Shown: piece by piece, positions 7,138 to 12,909 of the stretch | How the letters are laid out: every line of letters begins with the position of its first letter | How positions within the stretch are numbered: position 1 is the first letter of the stretch | Source: Euryarchaeota archaeon UBA556 | GTDB lineage: Archaea > Thermoplasmatota > Poseidoniia > Poseidoniales > Thalassarchaeaceae | Length of the DNA: 13,440 nucleotides | Direction of reading: 5' to 3' | Assembly (NCBI GenBank): GCA_002494975.1 | Contig: DADI01000045.1 | Coordinates: 1 to 13,440, forward strand | Notes under the pieces: model-generated | The model's input: only the letters and a program-made list of their open reading frames with translations | Databases searched by the model: none | Told to the model about the DNA's origin: nothing | Position numbers and translations under genes: made by a program

Positions 7138-8559
7138 TCATTCATAGTGAATATCTTCAACATCTAGCCAAAGAACTGTGCATTCTTTGTCCCCTAACAC
7201 GCTACGAACAGAGGGCACTGTTCGGCCTTCATCGGAGTGAACTAGTTCCTTGACATATGTTCCAGCCTCACATCTAACCGAAAATTGGATTTCATCTTCT
7301 TCAACAATAATATCAGAAAGTGAGACTACTTTTCTTTTCCTATTTTTCGCCGCTCGGCGGTGAGCGACACGCTTAGGAGTCTCTTGAGATAACTCTACAC
7401 CTGAAAGCGACGAAATTGCTTCAATTGCTGTTTTCTCATCTGGTATGCCATCTACTTTGAATCGTATTGTATATGATTTCTCAGAACGACTTTCTTTGAC
7501 TTTAACGACTTCTCGGCGATCTGACCATCTCAAACTATTAATTTCAACCTTATCTACTGCATTTTCATTTACTGCTTTCTGAATTTCTTCAAGATTAGCC
7601 AATCTAGTTCCTGGTTTTTTAATTTCAATAACAAAAGGGCGTCCCATTCCTAGGCATCTAACATCTATGTCTTCTCGGCCCATTCCATGGAAAGATGTAT
7701 CTTCTGCACCTAAAGAAAGACGAATTGGCTCACCAATTAGATCTTGAACAGAATCTGGATACTGTAACCCCGTCTCATTACATGATTCACATCCTTGTGC
7801 ACGTCCACGACAAGCACGGCATGGCCATCGAGTTTGAGGAAGATCTCGAATTAATTTACGATATCGCCCATACATGAACACAGGCCGGATATCTACCTCA
7901 ACCATCAAAGTTAATCCATCTACTAAAATCATTAAATCTGGCCTTTCTTTAACATAAGTGACCCCATTAACTAAGTTTGAAAGTTTAGATTGTATTTGGC
8001 TGACGAATGAAGGTTTGAGAGGGGCAGAGCCAGGAGAGCCGTGTCTTGAGCGAATCCTATCTTCTTCTTCCACTAAATCCTTAGGTAGGTGAATGCCAAG
8101 TTGAATCGTTGAATGTTCTACTTCACCAATTTTATCAATAATTCTTACCACTATATTATCAATGTCATCAAATAAATTCTCACACATTGGGCAGAGGTCA
8201 TTTTTGACAGATGATTCTAATTCAGAGTTTCTTTGATAAGCTTCTTTTCTTATTTCTTGCCCGCCTTCTTCTCCTTTTGATGCTGTGCGCCTTCCAGAAA
8301 GCCTCTGAACACAAAAATCACAACAACCGATACGAATGATATGTTCTATTCCTAGAGGTGCAGGGCACGGTGGTGCATCCCAGTTTATTGTTGCACCTTC
8401 AAACTCAAAATCATCGCCATCATACCAAACTTCCTCTTCTAAAGGATTAATTTCCAGATTTTCATCGACTTCTACCTCGGACTGACCATATCCTGCATCT
8501 GCATAAAGAGCCCAAGAATCCTCATCATCGGAATCGGCCTTATGATTATCTTCTTTCAT
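7138..8559 (-). CDS. pus10: tRNA pseudouridine synthase Pus10
   Basis: Makes pseudouridine at position 54 and/or 55 of the tRNA T-loop. In archaea Pus10 replaces bacterial TruB for this job. The catalytic domain shows HGMGREDID with the catalytic Asp at 297, followed by RCLGMGRPFVIEI. The C-terminal motifs TYVKELVHSDEGRT and PSVRSVLG are also typical. The N-terminal RNA-binding part has metal-site cysteines (GCCDFC about 78-83; CPMC 123-126), and the middle has the usual CRACRG...GCESC module (247-260). The frame extends to a GTG (8568) and an ATG (8565). I chose the ATG at 8559 because AGGTGAT then lies four bases before it, the spacing seen at neighbouring genes. An acidic extension of about 55-60 residues (roughly one residue in three is Asp or Glu) precedes the conserved part. 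This is unusual for a tRNA-binding enzyme. Confidence 0.94.
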   Translation of the reverse strand: MKEDNHKADSDDEDSWALYADAGYGQSEVEVDENLEINPLEEEVWYDGDDFEFEGATINWDAPPCPAPLGIEHIIRIGCCDFCVQRLSGRRTASKGEEGGQEIRKEAYQRNSELESSVKNDLCPMCENLFDDIDNIVVRIIDKIGEVEHSTIQLGIHLPKDLVEEEDRIRSRHGSPGSAPLKPSFVSQIQSKLSNLVNGVTYVKERPDLMILVDGLTLMVEVDIRPVFMYGRYRKLIRDLPQTRWPCRACRGRAQGCESCNETGLQYPDSVQDLIGEPIRLSLGAEDTSFHGMGREDIDVRCLGMGRPFVIEIKKPGTRLANLEEIQKAVNENAVDKVEINSLRWSDRREVVKVKESRSEKSYTIRFKVDGIPDEKTAIEAISSLSGVELSQETPKRVAHRRAAKNRKRKVVSLSDIIVEEDEIQFSVRCEAGTYVKELVHSDEGRTVPSVRSVLGDKECTVLWLDVEDIHYE

Positions 8560-8648
8560 CTTCATCACCTATCGAAAAACGGAGTTGACCCGTATATTCG
8601 ATGTACCTGCGAATCAGAGGCTGCATTTCAGCACTTCGGATACTTAAA

Positions 8649-8978
8649 TTACTGACTCAAAGATTTACCGAGTTCTTCACAAACCTTTCTCAAGTGGGAA
8701 AATGAATGTATTCCAGAGGAACAACCAGTAGGCCATTCAAATCTGAGACCATATCTCCCAACTAGCTCGACTTTCGGTTTTTCTAGCATTAATCGGGAAA
8801 TTTCTTCTTCTAATTCAAGAATTTTCTGTTCATTCTCTTGCCTAGGCTTACACTTAGCACATTGACACCTAGATCTTATTGAGACATAACTCAATGTGAA
8901 AGATTGCCCGTCATCAAATCTCAGTACACAATCTTCATCACTGCGTTCCAAATCTGTGAGTATGTTTCCATCTCCCAT
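8649..8978 (-). CDS. DUF971 protein (GBBH-like N-terminal domain)
   Basis: A 109-residue stand-alone member of the DUF971 family, the domain that forms the N-terminus of gamma-butyrobetaine hydroxylase. The family pattern is clear: a strand pair around LRFDDGQSFTLSYVSIRSRC, the cysteine cluster CQCAKC (C38, C40, C43), and the closing block VELVGRYGLRFEWPTG followed by SGIHSFSHLRKVC. In the hydroxylase this domain holds a structural zinc on three Cys and one His. Here the three Cys and H91 are present, so a metal site is likely. About 20 charged residues (EQKILELEEEISRLMLEK) form an inserted helix between the two halves. Stand-alone DUF971 proteins have been linked by context to iron-sulfur or metal handling, but no reaction is known. 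It lies 80-90 bases upstream of pus10 on the same strand and is divergent from crtB. Confidence 0.83.
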   Translation of the reverse strand: MGDGNILTDLERSDEDCVLRFDDGQSFTLSYVSIRSRCQCAKCKPRQENEQKILELEEEISRLMLEKPKVELVGRYGLRFEWPTGCSSGIHSFSHLRKVCEELGKSLSQ

Positions 8979-9055
8979 AGTCGTCCGGAAGAGGTTTCAT
9001 CCTTCAACATAAGGGACAGATAACTCTGCAAATTCAGCAATCGATAAACACCCCT

Positions 9056-9074
9056 TCATATTCTATGTATATTT
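9056..9074 (+). promoter_or_regulatory. Possible TATA region for crtB
   Basis: The sequence TCATATTCTATGTATATTT lies just before the crtB ATG at 9084. CATATTC is centred about 25 bases upstream, the distance expected for a leaderless transcript. The better-looking TATGTATA is only about 16 bases upstream, which would put the RNA start inside the gene. No Shine-Dalgarno sequence precedes this ATG, which favours a leaderless mRNA. Confidence 0.35.
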
Positions 9075-9083
9075 CACAAGTGC

Positions 9084-10103
9084 ATGGTATTGCTCAACGA
9101 GCCGAAAATTCTCGGACCGATTTCAATACCTCAAGCATACCAGATATGCGAAGATATCACTAAATCTGCATCGACTTCATTCTTGCGTTCATTCAAATCA
9201 TTACCTTTGGAAAAACGATGTTCTGTGCATGCATTGTACGCTTTCTGTAGAAAGGTAGATGATATTGTCGACGGAGATTGGCTACCTAATTTATCCAACT
9301 TAAATGCTAAAGATTTGAGTTCTCTGAATGAAAGAGCAGAATACAGATCTATTGCTCTGGCGATAGAAAGAATGAGTGAACCAGTAAATGATGATAAAAG
9401 TCATTTTCAAAGAGTAAGAGCATTGTTATGGTTCAGAGATAATCTTGATTCTATAGAAAAAAATATGCCTGTAAATCATCCTATTTTCATTGCACTAGAA
9501 GATACAATGAAAAAGTTCCCTATTAGAATTTCAGATTTAAAATTACTCATTGAAGGAATGGAAGATGATTTATTTCCAACTAATTACGAAAATTTCGAGG
9601 ATTTGAGAAGTTACTGCTTCAAAGTAGCCTCTACTGTTGGGCTAAGTCTCATAGAAATATATGGTTATTCTAATCCAGATGCACGAGAGTATGCTGAAGA
9701 AATGGGTATATTCTTACAAATGGTAAATGTACTTAGAGACATACAAGAAGATAGAGAAAGAGGTAGACTATATTTACCAACTGGCGAATTAGAAATGTTT
9801 GGTATACAACCGCAAGAAATTGAAAATACGAATTTGGCTAATAGTAAGAAATGGAAGCGATTTATGAAACACTACATCAGTAGAACACGGACGCATAAAA
9901 ATAATGCATTGAATTTGATCCCATTAATCGAAAATGATTCTAGAAGGAATCCTCAAATGATGTGTGCCGTTTACTCAAGTATTCTGTCTGAAGCTGAGAA
10001 AAGAAATGGAGATATCCTATCTAAGAGGTTACAATTGGGTTTTATGAAAAAAATTGGTTTCGCTCTTTCGGCTCTTGGATTATGGTCATTGTCTAAAGAA
10101 TAA
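9084..10103 (+). CDS. crtB: Phytoene synthase (squalene/phytoene synthase family)
   Basis: Head-to-head condensation of two geranylgeranyl diphosphates to phytoene, the committed step of C40 carotenoid synthesis. It is cytosolic or membrane-associated and Mg-dependent. Both aspartate-rich motifs are intact: YAFCRKVDDIVD (residues 52-63) and NVLRDIQEDRERGRLYLP (215-232). EGMEDDL (157-163) is the usual conserved block between them. At 339 residues it is normal to slightly long. The ATG at 9084 is the only Met before the first motif. The sequence matches phytoene synthases better than squalene synthases, and the nearby crtI supports that. It is a single-gene plus-strand unit that converges on the crtI operon, with a shared hairpin between them. 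GGPP synthase, which would supply its substrate, is not in the window. Confidence 0.94.
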   Translation: MVLLNEPKILGPISIPQAYQICEDITKSASTSFLRSFKSLPLEKRCSVHALYAFCRKVDDIVDGDWLPNLSNLNAKDLSSLNERAEYRSIALAIERMSEPVNDDKSHFQRVRALLWFRDNLDSIEKNMPVNHPIFIALEDTMKKFPIRISDLKLLIEGMEDDLFPTNYENFEDLRSYCFKVASTVGLSLIEIYGYSNPDAREYAEEMGIFLQMVNVLRDIQEDRERGRLYLPTGELEMFGIQPQEIENTNLANSKKWKRFMKHYISRTRTHKNNALNLIPLIENDSRRNPQMMCAVYSSILSEAEKRNGDILSKRLQLGFMKKIGFALSALGLWSLSKE

Positions 10104-10106
10104 TAA

Positions 10107-10134
10107 AAAATAATTTTTTATTAAAAATTATTTT
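10107..10134. terminator. Perfect 12-bp inverted repeat between convergent genes, probable bidirectional terminator
   Basis: The arms AAAATAATTTTT (10107-10118) and AAAAATTATTTT (10123-10134) are exact reverse complements separated by the loop TATT. The element begins four bases after the crtB stop codon and covers the TAA of the ABA4-like gene. Both strands end in T-runs (TTTTTT and TTTT), the signal that terminates archaeal RNA polymerase. Its symmetry and position suggest it serves both units. Confidence 0.65.
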
Positions 10135-10556
10135 CTTACTAATATCAATGTAAGTCCTAAACCAATTGGCATTAACATAACACCGAAAAATATCGAGATG
10201 ATTGATTTCCATTTTTCACATTCAGATTCAATACATCTTTTCCATATCCATCGAGTTACGAAGATATCACCTGCAACCATGTGAGCCCAAGCAGCTGATG
10301 CTCCAGGCTTTGTCCCTAAAAGATCGGCAAGACCCTGTAAGGCATTTGAAGGATCTAAGGTATCTGAGATTAAATTAACTAAACCAGATATATCTGAAAG
10401 AGAGAGAATGTACCATATGGCAATAGGGCCGAAGAAAAACCAAGGACCCTGCATTAATTTGTGAGTCATCTCGTGATTAGGGTACAGCAACATTGCTATC
10501 CAAAAAGGTCCAACCCACATTGTGGACAAGAAAAACGAAAAATCATAAACATCCAT
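10128..10556 (-). CDS. ABA4-like (DUF4281) integral membrane protein
   Basis: A 142-residue hydrophobic protein with about four membrane helices (roughly 5-25, 34-53, 86-105 and 117-140). It resembles the ABA4-like family: an N-terminal block GPFWIAMLLYPNHEMTHKLM, where the family has a Pro, a second Pro and a Thr at similar spacing, then GLADLLGT, and ASAAWAHMVAGDIFVTRWIW, matching the family's W-x-H-x4-D-(L/I)-F-x3-(R) block. It closes with MPIGLGL. Plant ABA4 is required to make neoxanthin from violaxanthin, so this family acts on carotenoids. Here it is the last gene of the crtI operon, nine bases after the lipoprotein gene, with AGTGAT three bases before its ATG. Its substrate is unknown, since no epoxy-carotenoid genes are visible. 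A carotenoid-modifying or carotenoid-binding membrane role is inferred. Confidence 0.72.
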   Translation of the reverse strand: MDVYDFSFFLSTMWVGPFWIAMLLYPNHEMTHKLMQGPWFFFGPIAIWYILSLSDISGLVNLISDTLDPSNALQGLADLLGTKPGASAAWAHMVAGDIFVTRWIWKRCIESECEKWKSIISIFFGVMLMPIGLGLTLILVRK

Positions 10557-10565
10557 ATTATCACT

Positions 10566-11159
10566 TCAATTAATTATATTCTTTATTTCTTCCAGTACTT
10601 CGGTTGTTGGCCAATAGGTTTTAGATGTCCAAATTATCTTTCCAAAAGTATCCATTATCTGAAGAGTAGGTGTCGATGGATAACCGAAGGAATCGTAAAA
10701 TGAGACTGTACTTTCTGATCTCGATTCTAGATCGATTACCGGGGTATCTTCAGGAGGAAGTACCAGAGGCCAAGAAACAGGATTAGTTGCATTTTCATGA
10801 TTACCATATACCTCTTCAACGTAAGAAACGGATTCAAAAGAAGGATATCTATGTATACTGAGTAATGAGGTATTGCTAATGTTTCCATTGTTAACCTCAT
10901 CTGAAATTATGTCAGTCCAAGAATGGCATCCCATACAACCTGCAGCCACCCAAATCAAAAGCACTGGGCCTTCAGAAACATACTCTTCTAAGATTAAATC
11001 GGTATTATTTGAATAGTTGGACATCAATGGTGCTGTAAATGACATTCTCTCAGGTGGAGAACTAGAGGGAATTTCTTCATCAATAAACTCCTGTGTTTCA
11101 GATATGCATCCGGCTAGTACACTGCTTAAAAGAAGAAAAATAACCCCTAATGTCTTCAT
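10566..11159 (-). CDS. Thioredoxin-fold lipoprotein
   Basis: A 197-residue exported protein. The N-terminus is a lipoprotein signal: hydrophobic residues 4-16, then lipobox VLAGC with the lipid-modified Cys at 18, followed by an acidic, Ser/Pro linker. This puts it on the outer face of the cytoplasmic membrane. A thioredoxin-like domain follows: LLIWVAAGCMGC with a CxxC pair at C75/C78, then a segment of about 75 residues, then GYPSTPTLQIMDTFG with the cis-Pro loop (Thr163-Pro164). It is therefore probably a TlpA/ResA-like disulfide reductase or oxidase. CMGC is an uncommon active-site dipeptide. The start ATG overlaps the crtI stop TGA by four bases (ATGA), and the ABA4-like gene follows after nine bases, so the three are translated together. 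Its partner is unknown; the neighbouring ABA4-like protein or extracellular cysteines are candidates by context only. Confidence 0.82.
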   Translation of the reverse strand: MKTLGVIFLLLSSVLAGCISETQEFIDEEIPSSSPPERMSFTAPLMSNYSNNTDLILEEYVSEGPVLLIWVAAGCMGCHSWTDIISDEVNNGNISNTSLLSIHRYPSFESVSYVEEVYGNHENATNPVSWPLVLPPEDTPVIDLESRSESTVSFYDSFGYPSTPTLQIMDTFGKIIWTSKTYWPTTEVLEEIKNIIN

Positions 11160-12727
11160 AACGATACCACTGATTTTACTTTTTTCGGCTTCTTAAGATC
11201 TCCAAACCAAGTGTCTATCCCATTCCAGTCTGGTTCAACCCCTAAGTCAGAAAGCACTAGCTTACTAGTAATTCTTCCACTTTCAAATATCGTAGGGAGA
11301 CCACTTCCAGGATGAGTACCTCCACCCACGAGGAATAGATTATCCAATTCTTCGAATCTATTGTGAGGACGCCTCCATAGCATCTGATCTAAGGAATGTG
11401 CTAAGTTGAATACTGCACCACGATAGATATCAGATGAGTTCCAGTCATCGGGAGTTACTATCGTTTTGGAGACAATTGATTCACGGATGTTACCAAAGCC
11501 AAGTTTCTCCTGCATCATGTCTAAGATAACCTCGCTATAATCATCCTTAATATCGTCCCAGACTATACTTTCATCAGTATTAGGAACTGGTACGAGCACA
11601 TACAGAGTAGATTTCCCATCGGGTGCCATACTAGGATCAGTGATACAAGCATTCTGAACATATAGTGAAGGATCATTCCATGTTATTTTGTGCTGAGTTA
11701 TATCTTTGAGATTATTTTCATACTCTTTAGATGCATAAATTTGATGGTGGGGTTGTTGATATAACTTATCCATACCAAGGTATAGCATGAATGTAGAACA
11801 TGAATATCCTTTTTTCTGTAATTTTTTATTGGACCAACGCTTTCGGCGTGAATCAGGGACCAGTGTGGTCATGGCATGAGCAAAATCTGCATTCAAAATT
11901 GTTTTCTTTGCTCTATATTCGCCCTCATCAGTTTTCACACCAATTACTGTTTTACCATCATAGATTAATTCTTTAACTTCAGTATTCAATTTAATCTCTA
12001 CACCCATCTCAATAGCGATATCAGCCATCTTCTTAGTTATCGAACCTAGGCCTCCTTTGGCATGAAATATACCATACTCATATTCCAAAAAGGCTAAGAT
12101 TGTAAATAATGAAGGAGCATGGAAAGGACTCATTCCAAGGTATTTAGTTTGGAAAGACATAGCTAACCTAACTCTCTCATCATCAAATAATCTTGAGAGG
12201 TCACTAGCTACAGAAGCCCATGGCTTTAGTATAGTTGCAACTTTCATTGCTCTCTTAGTGAACAAATCAGATGGACCCTTCCAAGGAGTCTGCAAACATA
12301 TCCGAGAATAATCTAGTTTCTTCCTATTTTCGAGCACATACTTCTCAAAACCTTCCGCATTTTTATCTCCAGATAATTCTCTGATTCTCTGGGTCATTTG
12401 ATCTAGATTAGATGTTGCATCAATGAAACCTCCTGCTCCAAACGTTAGACGATATGAAGGATCTAAAGGGATGAGCCCAAGATCAGAATGTGCATCTCTG
12501 CCTATTGCCTGAAAGATTTCTTCTATGACTTCAGGGTAATGGAAAAATGTAGGGCCTCTGTCAAATTTAAATCCGTCCATTTCTACAATTTTAGTACGTC
12601 CACCAACTTCAGAAGATTTTTCTAACATTGTTACTTTAACGCCAGAATGGGCTAGTAGTAAGGCGGATGCAAGGCCACCAGGACCGGCTCCTACAATTAT
12701 AACATCCTGAGAATTTGATACACTCAT
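11156..12727 (-). CDS. crtI: Phytoene desaturase (CrtI-type)
   Basis: An FAD-dependent desaturase/isomerase that introduces double bonds into phytoene, typically giving lycopene; membrane-associated. The 523 residues start with the dinucleotide-binding motif VIIVGAGPGGLASA (9-22), then LEKSSEVGGRT (35-45) and FDRGPTFFHYPEV, all typical of the N-terminal Rossmann part. The C-terminal signature is FLVGGGTHPGSGLP (465-478) followed by ESGRI. The C-terminal tail ends in a Lys-rich run, a little longer than in usual members. How many desaturation steps it performs cannot be read from sequence, and CrtN- or CrtO-like activities in the same superfamily are less likely given the nearby crtB. The ATG at 12727 lies about 27 bases after a TATA-like sequence, suggesting a leaderless mRNA. 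It is the first gene of a three-gene operon. Confidence 0.94.
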   Translation of the reverse strand: MSVSNSQDVIIVGAGPGGLASALLLAHSGVKVTMLEKSSEVGGRTKIVEMDGFKFDRGPTFFHYPEVIEEIFQAIGRDAHSDLGLIPLDPSYRLTFGAGGFIDATSNLDQMTQRIRELSGDKNAEGFEKYVLENRKKLDYSRICLQTPWKGPSDLFTKRAMKVATILKPWASVASDLSRLFDDERVRLAMSFQTKYLGMSPFHAPSLFTILAFLEYEYGIFHAKGGLGSITKKMADIAIEMGVEIKLNTEVKELIYDGKTVIGVKTDEGEYRAKKTILNADFAHAMTTLVPDSRRKRWSNKKLQKKGYSCSTFMLYLGMDKLYQQPHHQIYASKEYENNLKDITQHKITWNDPSLYVQNACITDPSMAPDGKSTLYVLVPVPNTDESIVWDDIKDDYSEVILDMMQEKLGFGNIRESIVSKTIVTPDDWNSSDIYRGAVFNLAHSLDQMLWRRPHNRFEELDNLFLVGGGTHPGSGLPTIFESGRITSKLVLSDLGVEPDWNGIDTWFGDLKKPKKVKSVVSL

Positions 12728-12750
12728 AGTTGTGCTAACGACCTAACAGA

Positions 12751-12759
12751 TATAAAAAA
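12751..12759 (-). promoter_or_regulatory. TATA box of the crtI operon
   Basis: On the minus strand the sequence reads TTTTTTATA, centred about 27 bases before the crtI ATG. That distance would place the RNA start at or within a few bases of the ATG, giving a leaderless or nearly leaderless transcript. No Shine-Dalgarno sequence is seen before crtI, which agrees. Confidence 0.55.
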
Positions 12760-12802
12760 GCGTTTTTTATTTCAGTCAATTATTATCATGATCTATTAAA
12801 AA

Positions 12803-12822
12803 AATAAAATTGAAATTTTATT
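12803..12822. repeat. Palindrome in the crtI / FAS1 divergent promoter region
   Basis: The arms AATAAAATT (12803-12811) and AATTTTATT (12814-12822) are exact reverse complements around the dinucleotide GA. The element lies between the TATA-like boxes of the two divergent units, about 45 bases upstream of the crtI box and about 55 upstream of the FAS1 box. It could be an operator for a dimeric regulator, but such low-complexity AT repeats also arise by chance. The rest of the 182-base intergenic region holds no visible gene. It has a short ATCATGAT palindrome at 12785-12792. Confidence 0.4.
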
Positions 12823-12876
12823 CTGAACAAGCATTAATATACATATTCGGAAATCTGTATTTACAAAATATACATC

Positions 12877-12886
12877 TATTAAATAG
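12877..12886 (+). promoter_or_regulatory. TATA-like box of the FAS1 gene
   Basis: The sequence TATTAAATAG is centred about 29 bases before the ATG at 12910, consistent with a leaderless or very short-leader mRNA. Other AT-rich words upstream (TTACAAAATATACAT) could serve as an alternative. Confidence 0.45.
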
Positions 12887-12909
12887 TGTTACAAATACGC
12901 GGGAAAATT

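Noticed and set aside
10128..10556. The small membrane protein as a subunit of a heterodimeric (CrtYc/CrtYd-type) lycopene cyclase
   Set aside because: Size and position would fit, but the visible motifs match the ABA4-like pattern, and I see no second subunit or cyclase-type motif.
12755..12770. The A6-GCG-T6 inverted repeat upstream of crtI as a terminator
   Set aside because: It lies at the crtI TATA box, between divergent genes, with no transcript that would need to end there.
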